NCBI GenBank assembly: GCA_034927345.1
Contig: JAYFQE010000001.1
Span: 1-64,000 of the forward strand
Source of the DNA: JAYFQE01 sp034927345
Lineage (GTDB): Bacteria; Bacillota; Clostridia; Saccharofermentanales; UBA5734
Direction: 5' to 3'
DNA: 64,000 nt
The notes under the pieces are model-generated. The model did not search any database, had not been told where the DNA came from, and saw only the letters and a program-made list of their open reading frames with translations. Position 1 is the first letter of the stretch. Each line of letters opens with the position of its first letter. A program made the position numbers and the translations under genes. Below, one piece after another: positions 32,534-41,637 of the stretch.

Positions 32534-34697
32534 GCCCTTGCGGCAGTCCTGGTCCGTCGCAAAGCTGGGATTTCGCAAAAACAAGACGACAGCGATAACC
32601 GGTTTGATCCTGATGCTGGTGACCGTGCCGGTTATTCTGCTTTTACAGCTGTCCGTTGCTCCGGAAAGTACTTATCTGGATGATATGTTCCAGGGCCTGA
32701 TTACGTTCCTGATGCTGCCGATTTCGCTGATCATGCTGATCCTTGCCGCCGGCCTGATGTTCGGCTATCTGCATAACCGGGCGGCTCTGGACGTTTTTCA
32801 CACCTTGCCGATCCGCCGCGTGCCATTGGCTGCCGGCCGTTTTCTGGCCGGATACCTGTTGGTTTTTATTCCGCAAGCCATAACTTTTCTGGTGATTTTC
32901 ATTTTGCGGCTTGTCCGGCCTCTGGACGCGTTAAGCCTGGGTTTGCTGGGAAAAACCGCCGGTTCGGTTTTTCTGATGTCTCTGGCGGTTTACGCGGTAT
33001 CGGTTCTGGCTTTTGTCATGACCGGAACGATTTTTGACGCCCTGTTCTTGACTGCTTTATTGAATCTGGCTTATCCGGCTACTCTGGCAACCCTGGAGTT
33101 TTTTATCGGCCTTGTTCTGCCGGGATTTACCATCGACATGCAGCCGGCGCTCGACCGTTATCTTCTGTTATCGCCCGTCGGCCGCTTTTTTACGGTCGTA
33201 TACAGGGGTTTAAACCTGCTTGATTTACTCTGGTGGGTGCTGGTCATTGCGGCCATGATCTTTGGCATCCTCATCATTTATAAACAACGTAAAAGCGAGC
33301 GGGCCGGCAATCCCTTTACCTATCATATGCCGTTTTTGATCAACCGTTTTCTGGCGTGTCTGGTTATCGGCCTCTATTTTGGTTATTTATTCTACCAATT
33401 TAAAGCCGGCAATCTGATGTTTGCTATCGGCGTCCTGATCGGTTCGTTTACGACCCACCTGGTCATCGAGGTCATTTTATCGCGGGGATTTGGCGCATTC
33501 AAACGCAGTCTGGTCAGCTACGCGGTCTATCTGGCTTGTTTCATTGCCGGCTGCGCTATGATCATGAGCGGCTTTTTCGGTTTTGATTACCGATTGCCCG
33601 ATCAGGATAAAATTGTCCGGGCTGAATTGACGACTAATGATTTGCTGCCCATCTACCAGTCGGGCGACCAATCGATCTATCCGGTATTTGAAGATGAACA
33701 GAATTTGCTGTTAATCAGACAGCTGCATGAGCATTATCTGGCCGAACTGCCAAAACTGGCGCCCAAGCCTTATACTCTATCAACGCTCAATAAGCTGACC
33801 GGCAATATGTCGGAATACGAATCGTCCGATGCTGCCGGAGCCGCCGACGGTACAACCGGCGGAAGCCGCAGCCGGACGTCCTGCCGCGTGGCTTACTACC
33901 TGGTTTCGGGACAAAAAATGGTTCGGACGATTTATATTGATTTTGCCCAGGAGCCTTATGCCGGTTTGTTAAAGCAGCTGCAGGCGTCCAATGAATATAA
34001 GCTCCAGCGATATGCCGGTTTCCTGCAGCCGGTCGGCCAGCTGAAATCCGTCGAGCTTTTTGACAAGACCGGTCAAACGCTGCTAACCTTGACGACCCAG
34101 ACTTCCCAGAGCCTGGAACGTCTGGCAGAATTGCAAACGGCAGTCAAGGCCGATCTGGCGGCCGGCGCCGACAGTCAGGCCGGTCGGCTGGTCATCGGCT
34201 GCTTTATTCAGGATGGCAATTACAATTCGCCGCTTTATCTGACCGAAGCTTTCGGCCGGACCCTGGCCACGCTCAGGGCGATGGGCCTTTCGACCGATTT
34301 TAGCCAATTGGCCGCGCGCTATTCAGCGGCCTATGTTGTCGCGGATCCGGCGGATATGTCGGCTGCTAAGGATCTATACTCCATGGGCGGCGATGCCGAG
34401 AGCTTTTATCCGGCTCAATACCAACCTTACGGTGATTTGGGAGCGCCTTATCTGAATAATGAAGATCTTTTCGTCAAAATCAGCGATCCAGCCTTGATTG
34501 CCGAGTTATATCAACTGGGTGAGATCGGCTGGTCCGGTGAAACCGACGGATGTATGGTCCTTTTTGCCGTGAACGGCCAGGTCCAGAACGACGGGTCGGC
34601 CAACAGTCCTCTGCCAATGCTGTATCTGCCGGAAAGCAAAATATCGGAGAACCTGAAACAACAACTAGAACTCGCTGGTTTGAGCATTCATGACTAA
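32508..34697 (+). CDS. ABC-2-type permease with large C-terminal soluble domain
   Basis: The 729-residue protein begins with a block of about eight to ten transmembrane helices (about 20-370), with a YLHNRAALDVFHTLP loop seen in YtrC/ABC-2 permeases. A soluble domain of about 350 residues, probably outside the membrane, follows. Together with the ATPase and GntR regulator it forms a YtrA-type operon, likely exporting or sensing an amphipathic compound at the envelope. The substrate is not predictable. The 3' end overlaps the converging DUF4956 gene by 33 bases. Confidence 0.85.
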   Translation: MTSIHLSTEPLRQSWSVAKLGFRKNKTTAITGLILMLVTVPVILLLQLSVAPESTYLDDMFQGLITFLMLPISLIMLILAAGLMFGYLHNRAALDVFHTLPIRRVPLAAGRFLAGYLLVFIPQAITFLVIFILRLVRPLDALSLGLLGKTAGSVFLMSLAVYAVSVLAFVMTGTIFDALFLTALLNLAYPATLATLEFFIGLVLPGFTIDMQPALDRYLLLSPVGRFFTVVYRGLNLLDLLWWVLVIAAMIFGILIIYKQRKSERAGNPFTYHMPFLINRFLACLVIGLYFGYLFYQFKAGNLMFAIGVLIGSFTTHLVIEVILSRGFGAFKRSLVSYAVYLACFIAGCAMIMSGFFGFDYRLPDQDKIVRAELTTNDLLPIYQSGDQSIYPVFEDEQNLLLIRQLHEHYLAELPKLAPKPYTLSTLNKLTGNMSEYESSDAAGAADGTTGGSRSRTSCRVAYYLVSGQKMVRTIYIDFAQEPYAGLLKQLQASNEYKLQRYAGFLQPVGQLKSVELFDKTGQTLLTLTTQTSQSLERLAELQTAVKADLAAGADSQAGRLVIGCFIQDGNYNSPLYLTEAFGRTLATLRAMGLSTDFSQLAARYSAAYVVADPADMSAAKDLYSMGGDAESFYPAQYQPYGDLGAPYLNNEDLFVKISDPALIAELYQLGEIGWSGETDGCMVLFAVNGQVQNDGSANSPLPMLYLPESKISENLKQQLELAGLSIHD

Positions 34698-35357
34698 TGT
34701 GATGTTCAGATTGCCGTTCCGGCAGCGCAGCTCATCGAGAAAGTCCTTTTCCTTGATTTCATCACGGGTTGTAATCGTATAAACCAGCTCAAAAAGACTG
34801 CCGAGATCGGTTGTCTTCACTTTCACCAGATGGTGGGACAAGGTATATTTATCCAGAACATCCGTGAAGGCATCCTGATAGTCGAGATTTTCGGGAATCG
34901 TGATTTTCAGGACTTTTCCGGTCGCCTTCGGTTGTCCGAATTTTACAGTTTCCAGGATAAGCATGACAGCACATAAAATAACGGCTACGATAACCGCATA
35001 AAGCATATAGCCCATGCCGCAGGACAGACCGATGGCCATGGCGAAGAGAACATAGGCAATATCCTTCGGATCGCCGGGCGCGCTGCGGAACCGGATGATC
35101 GAGAAGGCGCCGGCCAGGCTGAAAGCGCGCGCAATGTTGCTGCCGACCAGCAGAATGATGATGGTAATGATGGCCGGCAGCATAACCAGCGTCAGGGCAA
35201 AGCTTTGCGAGGGATTTTTATCTTTATGGGTTTTCATATAAACGATACTGATTAAAAGGCCAAGAACGAAAGCCACCCCCAGAGCGATTAATAATCCGCT
35301 GATGGTGATCGTCGTATCGGCAGAACTGGCCGATGCCGTGAAAATAGACTCAAACAT
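34665..35357 (-). CDS. DUF4956 membrane protein
   Basis: The 230-residue protein has four hydrophobic helices (about 18-140), with ARAFSLAGAFSIIRFRSAPGDPKDIAYV near the middle, the DUF4956 hallmark. A cytoplasmic ferredoxin-fold-like tail follows. The family is commonly paired with VTC-domain proteins, as here, where the starts and stops overlap by eight bases. A role in polyphosphate or envelope polymer handling is inferred from that pairing. AAGGAG precedes ATG 35357; a longer in-frame start at 35384 is less likely. Confidence 0.88.
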   Translation of the reverse strand: MFESIFTASASSADTTITISGLLIALGVAFVLGLLISIVYMKTHKDKNPSQSFALTLVMLPAIITIIILLVGSNIARAFSLAGAFSIIRFRSAPGDPKDIAYVLFAMAIGLSCGMGYMLYAVIVAVILCAVMLILETVKFGQPKATGKVLKITIPENLDYQDAFTDVLDKYTLSHHLVKVKTTDLGSLFELVYTITTRDEIKEKDFLDELRCRNGNLNITLVMNAQTSEF

Positions 35358-36168
35358 GTTGCATACTCCTTGCTGTTGATTCATATACAGCCGGCGTCAA
35401 AGAACCGGCTGCCCGGACTTTTTTCTCCGGGATTAAAATCGCGCCGCCGGCTTCGGCATCTTCCAGGAGCAGATGCTGATATTCGGCGCCATATTTGGAA
35501 AAGCTGGTCGGGTAAACCTGATATTCCGATAATAAACGGGCTAGCCAGATGGGCATGCTCTGGAATATTTTGATTTCCATCAGCCATAATCCTTTTTTCA
35601 ATAAGGGCGTCCCGTAGTCGCCCGCTTCCAGCGCCAGATCTGTCCGGCGCGTCCGGATGCCCGTGTCAAAGGATATTCGCAGGCTGCGGTCGTTTTGATC
35701 AAAATAAGCCAGCCGGTCGTATGCCAGATAAAGCTTGGGTTTGAGCGGGTATTCCTGAAGCAGGTAGGCGATTTCCTGCAGAACCTGCCGGTTCTGGGCC
35801 GCATCCGGTTCCGGCAGAACGCCGGTCCGGATAAATTCATAAGCCTGACTGAGCCGCAGCGCGCTGCGGCGCTTATTAACCAGGCCGGAGAATTTTTTTT
35901 TGATTTCCAAATAGACTTTATCGTCTGCCCGGGGAACCCCGTAGCTGCGCAGCCGCAATTTTTCTTTATAGCGCGGTCCCTGAAGAGAGGCGTGAATCAG
36001 ATGGCTGTCGTCGGTATCATAATAAATATTGGCAATGGTATAAGTCCGGCCGCTGCGATTATAGGCGTCAGGTTCCATATAGCCGGCTATCCGGCTTTGC
36101 AGGCTTGTCAGAATCTTTTCATCGATCAGGTACTTTTTTTCATGCCGGTTGAAGACTTCAATAGCCAT
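35350..36168 (-). CDS. VTC-domain polyphosphate polymerase-like protein
   Basis: The 272-residue protein matches the bacterial VTC domain: NRHEKKYLID at the N-terminus, NIYYDTDD, the basic strands YKEKLRLRSYG and YLEIKKKF, and LMEIKIFQSMP near the end. In yeast Vtc4 this tunnel domain makes polyphosphate from ATP. The bacterial role is usually inferred. AAGGATG precedes ATG 36168. It is the first gene of a two-gene operon with DUF4956. A CotH kinase often completes the set, but none is in this window. Confidence 0.9.
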   Translation of the reverse strand: MAIEVFNRHEKKYLIDEKILTSLQSRIAGYMEPDAYNRSGRTYTIANIYYDTDDSHLIHASLQGPRYKEKLRLRSYGVPRADDKVYLEIKKKFSGLVNKRRSALRLSQAYEFIRTGVLPEPDAAQNRQVLQEIAYLLQEYPLKPKLYLAYDRLAYFDQNDRSLRISFDTGIRTRRTDLALEAGDYGTPLLKKGLWLMEIKIFQSMPIWLARLLSEYQVYPTSFSKYGAEYQHLLLEDAEAGGAILIPEKKVRAAGSLTPAVYESTARSMQHV

Positions 36169-36356
36169 AATCATCATCCTTCGGTCTTATTTGCTTTCAT
36201 TATAGCCAGGCTATGTGATCGTAAAATGGATGTTAAGGATGGGTTATGTGAAGAACAGGCGAAAAATAAAATGGTTGGTCGGTGTTCATGATGATGTCAC
36301 ATTGTTTTGCTATTCTAAACCTTATTATTAAGCATCCGGGAGGCCTACGGCAGAAT

Positions 36357-36983
36357 ATGCAGGACTGGATTATCAACATTATGAATCAGTTTGGTTATTG
36401 GGGCATCTTGCTGCTGATCGCCATCGAGAACATTTTTCCGCCGATTCCCTCTGAAGTTATCCTGACTTTCGGCGGCTTTATGACAACCTATACCCACATG
36501 ACCATTTGGGGCGTTATCGGCGTCGCGACAGCCGGATCGGTCCTCGGCGCCATCATCCTGTATGGTGTCGGAAGGCTTTTATCCGCCGAACGGCTGGAGC
36601 AGTGGCTGAACGGTAAAGTCGGCCGCTGGCTTCGTTTCAAACCCGGCGATGTTCTGATGGCGCGGGACAAATTTACGAAAAAAGGCGAATCGACGGTTCT
36701 TTTTTGCCGCTGCATACCGATTGTCCGCAGTCTGATATCGATCCCGGCCGGCATGGCCAGGATGCCGCTGCCCAAATTTCTGGTTCTGACAACTTTAGGT
36801 TCCCTGGCCTGGAATACGCTTCTGGTTTATTTAGGCGCTTTCGCCGGAGCATCCTGGAGCCGTATCGCGGGGTATGTCGACACCTTAACCATGGTTGTCG
36901 CGGTCATTCTGGGCGCGGCGGTTCTCGTGCTGGCCTTTATTTTCTACAAAAAGAAAATTGCAAAAAAGAATACGCAGAAATAG
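36357..36983 (+). CDS. DedA-family membrane protein
   Basis: The 208-residue protein has the DedA (SNARE-associated/VTT) pattern: ENIFPPIPSEVIL (about 25-37) with the conserved acidic and proline residues, a helix with GSVLGAIILYGVGRL, and FCRCIPIVRSLISIPAGMARM (about 119-139) with the conserved arginines. DedA proteins help move lipids such as undecaprenyl phosphate across the membrane. The frame is open 25 codons upstream. ATG 36357, with GGGAGG some 12 bases ahead, gives the usual length. Confidence 0.9.
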   Translation: MQDWIINIMNQFGYWGILLLIAIENIFPPIPSEVILTFGGFMTTYTHMTIWGVIGVATAGSVLGAIILYGVGRLLSAERLEQWLNGKVGRWLRFKPGDVLMARDKFTKKGESTVLFCRCIPIVRSLISIPAGMARMPLPKFLVLTTLGSLAWNTLLVYLGAFAGASWSRIAGYVDTLTMVVAVILGAAVLVLAFIFYKKKIAKKNTQK

Positions 36984-37006
36984 CCGCCTGCAACGCCGCG
37001 GCGCCG

Positions 37007-37798
37007 CTAAGGCGCCCGATAACGTGAAGGCGGCAGACCGAAGTGCCGCTTGAAGGCTTTGGAGAAATTAAAGACATCCTGATAGCCGACGCTGCGAGCG
37101 GCATCCTGGACCGAATAGCCTTGTTCGGCCAGATAATAAGCTGCCCGTTTCAAGCGGATATCCATCAGATAGTTTTTAGGCGACAAACCGGTCTGCATGG
37201 TAAAGATGCGGCACAAATACCGCCGATCGATGCCGATTAACCGGGCAATGCCGCCGATGCTGACCGACATGGCATAATTGGCCTTGATATAGTCGACGGC
37301 GCGCAGCACATAACGATTCTGTACGGGGAGCTCGTTTTGCGGCCGCTGCAGCATGGCGAGAATTTCATAAAGCCTGGCGCATAGGAAAAGCTCGAGCGAA
37401 TGCTGCCAGAACCGGCAATCGGTTTGTATCTCTGTAAACAATCGGTTGAGATGAGGCGCGAGCACCGTCGAACGGTTGTCGGCAAAATCGGTCGCTTCGA
37501 GCAACTCGGCACATTTTGTCCCGTCAAAGCCCAACCAGACATAAAACCATGGATCCTGCCTGTCGGCCTGGTAAAATGTCAGTTCATTGGGCCGGATCAG
37601 AAAAAGAGATCCTGCGCTCAGATCGGTTCGGACTGAGCCGCGGTAAAAAGAGCCTTTACCGGAAACAACATAATGAAACAGGTAATAATCCCGCGCGGCC
37701 GGACCGTAGCTATGGCCCGGTTCACAATGCTGCCAGCCGCAAATCAGCGGATTGACGTCGGAAAAACCGCGGTTGATGATGGATAGATCCTGTTGCAT
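37007..37798 (-). CDS. AraC-family regulator of the GH4 glycosidase
   Basis: The 263-residue protein has an N-terminal cupin sensor domain (about 25-150, with YYLFHYVVSGKGSFYRG and SAGSLFLIRPNE). The C-terminal pair of helix-turn-helix motifs covers about 170-263 and ends GYQDVFNFSKAFKRHFGLPPSRYR. It is divergent from the GH4 gene, separated by about 115 bases, and is likely its sugar-responsive activator. GGGAGG precedes ATG 37798; the frame is open 13 codons further. Confidence 0.92.
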   Translation of the reverse strand: MQQDLSIINRGFSDVNPLICGWQHCEPGHSYGPAARDYYLFHYVVSGKGSFYRGSVRTDLSAGSLFLIRPNELTFYQADRQDPWFYVWLGFDGTKCAELLEATDFADNRSTVLAPHLNRLFTEIQTDCRFWQHSLELFLCARLYEILAMLQRPQNELPVQNRYVLRAVDYIKANYAMSVSIGGIARLIGIDRRYLCRIFTMQTGLSPKNYLMDIRLKRAAYYLAEQGYSVQDAARSVGYQDVFNFSKAFKRHFGLPPSRYRAP

Positions 37799-37913
37799 GA
37801 CGATCCTCCCTTGGTTACATAATGACATATTTCTCATCCATAAATCAATTCACATTTTTTGTTGAATGGTTAAACTGGACGATAAGGACTTACGATAATC
37901 TGGAGGAAACGAT

Positions 37914-39236
37914 ATGACTAAAATAACATTCATGGGCGCCGGAAGCACGGTCTTTGCCAAAAACGTTCTGGGCGACTGCATGTCGACGGAAACGCTGGCT
38001 GACAGCGAGATCTGTTTATACGATGTCAACGCCGACCGGCTTCAAGAATCGGAATTGATGCTGGGAGCCATTAACAGCAATGTCAATCAGAACCGCGCCG
38101 CCATCAAGACCTTTCTCGGTGTGGAAAACCGTAAAAATGCTCTGCGGGGCGCCGATTTCGTGGTCAACGCGATTCAGGTCGGCGGGTATGACCCGTGTAC
38201 GATCACTGATTTTGAGATCCCGAAAAAATACGGCTTGCGCCAAACGATAGCCGATACGCTGGGCATCGGCGGCATCATGCGCGCTCTGCGCACCATTCCC
38301 GTTCTGGCGGATTTCGCCAGGGACATGGAAGAAGTCTGCCCTGACGCGTTGTTTATCAATTACACGAACCCGATGTCGATGCTGTCCGGTTTTATGCAGC
38401 GGTATACCGGCATCAAGACCGTCGGGCTCTGCCATAGCGTTCAATGCTGCTCGCAGACCTTGCTAACCGAGCTGGATATGACCGATAAGCTGGAGCGGCG
38501 CAAAGAATTGATCGCCGGCATCAACCATATGGGCTGGCTGCTGCAGATCCGGGACCGGCACGGCAACGACCTGTATCCGGAAATCCGCCGCCGCGCCGGG
38601 GAAAAGAATGCACAAAGCAAGCATCATGATATGGTGCGATTCGAATACATCAACCGTTTGGGTTATTATTGCACGGAGTCGAGCGAGCATAACGCGGAAT
38701 ATAATCCCTTCTTCATCAAAGCGCGTTATCCCGAACTGATTGACCGCTTTAACATCCCTCTGGACGAATATCCGCGCCGCTGCATTGAACAGATTGCCAA
38801 CTGGGAAAAGCAAAAGGAAGCGTTGATCGCCGACCCGACCCTGAGCCATACCCGCACCCAGGAATATGCTTCTTACATCATTGAGGCGATTGTGACCGGC
38901 CGGCCTTATAAAATCGGCGGTAATGTCATCAACCACGGCATGATCGAAAATCTGCCGGACGAAGCTTGCGTTGAAGTTCCCTGCCTGGTCGACGGCATGG
39001 GCATTCATCCCTGCTATGTCGGCAAACTGCCGCCGCAGCTGGCAGCCATGAACCGGACGCATATTAATGTGCATCTGCTGACGATTGAAGCCGCGGTAAC
39101 CCGGAAGAAGGAATATATCTACCAGGCGGCTATGCTGGAACCGCATACCGCAGCCGAATTGTCGATCGACGATATCGTCAGAATGGTTGACGAGCTGATC
39201 GCCGCCCATGGCAGCTACCTGCCGGCTTATCACTGA
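37914..39236 (+). CDS. GH4 glycosidase, alpha-galactosidase (MelA)-like
   Basis: Family GH4 enzymes cleave glycosides through an NAD+- and Mn2+-dependent redox mechanism. The 440-residue protein has the NAD site FMGAGSTVFAKN (6-17) and the metal-binding Cys173-His174 in GLCHSV. The second metal His205 is in GINHMGW. The sequence is closest in pattern to MelA-type alpha-galactosidases, and galT nearby fits galactose use, but the specificity is not certain. It is a cytoplasmic enzyme. GGAGG precedes the ATG. No transporter gene for its substrate is adjacent. Confidence 0.9.
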   Translation: MTKITFMGAGSTVFAKNVLGDCMSTETLADSEICLYDVNADRLQESELMLGAINSNVNQNRAAIKTFLGVENRKNALRGADFVVNAIQVGGYDPCTITDFEIPKKYGLRQTIADTLGIGGIMRALRTIPVLADFARDMEEVCPDALFINYTNPMSMLSGFMQRYTGIKTVGLCHSVQCCSQTLLTELDMTDKLERRKELIAGINHMGWLLQIRDRHGNDLYPEIRRRAGEKNAQSKHHDMVRFEYINRLGYYCTESSEHNAEYNPFFIKARYPELIDRFNIPLDEYPRRCIEQIANWEKQKEALIADPTLSHTRTQEYASYIIEAIVTGRPYKIGGNVINHGMIENLPDEACVEVPCLVDGMGIHPCYVGKLPPQLAAMNRTHINVHLLTIEAAVTRKKEYIYQAAMLEPHTAAELSIDDIVRMVDELIAAHGSYLPAYH

Positions 39237-39245
39237 TCCCCGGAA

Positions 39246-39274
39246 GCCCGGGCGGCACAAGATGCCGCCCGGGC
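39246..39274. terminator. Strong GC hairpin between GH4 and PBP genes
   Basis: A perfect 12-bp stem (39246-39257 with 39263-39274, GCCCGGGCGGCA and its complement) has a five-base loop and lies between the converging GH4 and penicillin-binding-protein genes. Neither side has a T-run, so it may be a weak intrinsic terminator or mainly an mRNA 3'-end stabiliser. Confidence 0.6.
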
Positions 39275-39279
39275 GCTTA

Positions 39280-41403
39280 TCAAGGCAATAATTCGTCCAT
39301 AACCTGTTTGACCAGCGGCACCACATAATGGCTGCCATGGCGGTTTTTAACATCCTCGATGATCATGGCGACGGCCAGCCGCGGCTGTTCGGTGTTCATG
39401 GCGACAAACCAGCCGTTTTCCTCGGCGTCAACATCATCCAGATTCTTTTTCAGCTCGGCCGTACCGGTTTTGCCCAGCATTTTTGTCCGGGCGCCGTTTT
39501 TTGTATAGCCGGATCCAGCCGGATTTTCCACGACCTGGATCAAGTCGTTGCTGAGACGTTGAACATCGCCGGAGGCAACTGCCTGAGCTTTCCAGACTTG
39601 CGGGATGACCTCGCTGCCTTTTAACTCCAGGATCGGCTGCAAAATATCGCCGTTATTGGCCAAAGTACTATAAAACATCGCTATATGCAGGGGACTGACC
39701 AGAACTTCTCCCTGGCCGTAACCCGTATCGGCCAACAGGACGGAACTGGTCAGTCCCTTGTTTGATATCTGTGATGGATAAAAAGGATAATCAATCGGCA
39801 GATTTTCGCCGATACCGAAGCCGGCTGCGCCTTCTTCGAAGGCAGCCTGGCCGATTTTCAAAGCTTGTTGGGCAAAATAGATATTATCGGAATAGAGAAA
39901 AGCATCACTCAAGTTAACCGCTTTGCCGGGATCCTTAACCCGGGTTACCTGATAGGAACCCCAGCTGGAATCCAGCTGCCAGGTTAAGCCTGAGATCGAT
40001 ACGGCTTCATCCGGTTTGAGCGCGCCGGATTTCAAACCGATTGCCGCGGTTACTAATTTGAAAACGGAACCGGGAGCATATCCGATTTTGAACCGATTGG
40101 TGAAAGGGCTTTTAACCGCTTCATTCCAGGCGGTCTGTGTGGCGTCCGGCACGTAAGTCTGCAATAAGTTAGGATTGAAAGACGGCGTGCTGACCAGAGC
40201 CAGGATCTCGCCGGTTTTCGGGTTGACGGCCGCCGCGGCGCCGGCGTCGTTTTTCATGACCGAATACAGGCTTTGCTGGGTTTTCATATCCAGCGCCAGC
40301 GTGATGTTTTCGCCGTTAACCGGCGCTTTCATGGCAATTTGCTCTTTATATTGGCCGTCTGAGGTCGCCAGGTATATCTCGCCCCCGGCAGTGCCCCGCA
40401 GCCGCTTTTCGTAAACTTGCTCCAGACCCATTTTACCGATTTTGTCGGATTGGGAGTAGCCTTCATTCGGATGATCCGCCAGTTCTTCGGCGGTTATGGC
40501 GCCGATATAGCCGATAACCAGGCCAAAAGCTTCGCCGCCGGGATAAATCCGCCCTTCGGTTTTTTGGTATTGAACTCCGGCGATCGCCGTTAATTGGGCC
40601 GATAAATCTCCGGCGTCATCCGATAGGGTAACAAGGGGATAGAACCAGTCCGCGTTGGTCGCCGCATCGGCGATTTTACGAATTTTTTCTTCTGAAATTC
40701 CCAATATCTGGGCCATCTGGGGTATGGCTGTGTCTTTGACCGCGTTGAATTTACCCGGAACGATGCCGATGACGGTCAACGATCCGTTGGCGGCCAGCGC
40801 TTGTCCGCCGCGGTCCAGAATCTCGCCCCGTTTAGGCGTCAGATTTCTGGCCCGGACTTTATCTGTGGCATCCATATGCGGAAAAATCAATTTTTCATTC
40901 CAGTCCACCAACCAGACTTTCTGGTTGTTGACCGTTTCCTGAACCAGATTCATCGTATAGCCTGAAATAGCGACGGATCCGGCGAGCGTATCCATCTGGA
41001 CATTAAAAGGTATGACGGCTTTGCCGTCGGTTATAACTGGCTTCGCAGAAGCGTCTACGGCCGTGACCTGCACATTCTTAGCCTCAATGCCATCGGTGAT
41101 CGACTGATAGCGTTCAACAAAAGCGTCCTGGGTTAGGTTTGTTTTATCTTCAGTTGAAATCAGCTGGTAAAGCGCGGCAAAATCAGCGGTTTCCCAGGCC
41201 TGGGCATATGCGGAGAAAGTTCCCTGCGGCTCTTTCTCCACGTCGGATGCCGCCGTAATAGTCCCCTCCGGCTGTTGGTTGCCGCTTTCAGATGTGGGCG
41301 CAATGTTATTGGAACAAGCCGAAACCATCGTCATGGCTGATCCCATGGCCAGAACCAAGAGCAGGGCTAATAACCGGTTTTTATGTTTATCAACGATACG
41401 CAT
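39280..41403 (-). CDS. MecA-type class B penicillin-binding lipoprotein
   Basis: This transpeptidase cross-links peptidoglycan outside the membrane. The 707-residue protein has a lipoprotein signal with lipobox VSAC (Cys30) and an NTF2-like MecA-N domain (about 60-155). A PBP-dimer domain follows, including RGEILDRGG. In the transpeptidase domain, SVFK has Ser446 and Lys449, the second motif is SDN, and KTG is at 645-647. The MecA-N domain links it to PBP2a of MRSA and PBP5 of enterococci, which have low beta-lactam affinity. Resistance here is only a possibility. AGGAGA precedes ATG 41403. No adjacent mecI/mecR-type or bla regulators were seen. Confidence 0.92.
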   Translation of the reverse strand: MRIVDKHKNRLLALLLVLAMGSAMTMVSACSNNIAPTSESGNQQPEGTITAASDVEKEPQGTFSAYAQAWETADFAALYQLISTEDKTNLTQDAFVERYQSITDGIEAKNVQVTAVDASAKPVITDGKAVIPFNVQMDTLAGSVAISGYTMNLVQETVNNQKVWLVDWNEKLIFPHMDATDKVRARNLTPKRGEILDRGGQALAANGSLTVIGIVPGKFNAVKDTAIPQMAQILGISEEKIRKIADAATNADWFYPLVTLSDDAGDLSAQLTAIAGVQYQKTEGRIYPGGEAFGLVIGYIGAITAEELADHPNEGYSQSDKIGKMGLEQVYEKRLRGTAGGEIYLATSDGQYKEQIAMKAPVNGENITLALDMKTQQSLYSVMKNDAGAAAAVNPKTGEILALVSTPSFNPNLLQTYVPDATQTAWNEAVKSPFTNRFKIGYAPGSVFKLVTAAIGLKSGALKPDEAVSISGLTWQLDSSWGSYQVTRVKDPGKAVNLSDAFLYSDNIYFAQQALKIGQAAFEEGAAGFGIGENLPIDYPFYPSQISNKGLTSSVLLADTGYGQGEVLVSPLHIAMFYSTLANNGDILQPILELKGSEVIPQVWKAQAVASGDVQRLSNDLIQVVENPAGSGYTKNGARTKMLGKTGTAELKKNLDDVDAEENGWFVAMNTEQPRLAVAMIIEDVKNRHGSHYVVPLVKQVMDELLP

Positions 41404-41510
41404 CTCATCATCTCCTGTTGTCGTCGGATCGGACATTCATCAGAACTATTGTATGCTATTCGGTTTGTTTTTACAAAAAACGCTCTGTTGGCCGATATCG
41501 ACACATTCTC

Positions 41511-41530
41511 ATTATTCCTACATGAATAAT
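41511..41530. repeat. Inverted repeat upstream of the methyltransferase gene
   Basis: ATTATTC and GAATAAT (41511-41517, 41524-41530) flank a six-base centre. Further on, a 9-base direct repeat AGATTGAGC occurs twice (41561-41569, 41571-41579). Both lie in the 234-base gap between the divergent PBP and methyltransferase genes and could be regulator sites. No convincing promoter pair could be assigned. Confidence 0.4.
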
Positions 41531-41637
41531 AAGAATAGCATAATATCACCAAGAATCATAAGATTGAGCAAGATTGAGCCTCCAGACAGCAGTATGTTGG
41601 GATTGTCGATAAAAATGGGTCTTTGGGAGGAATAAAA

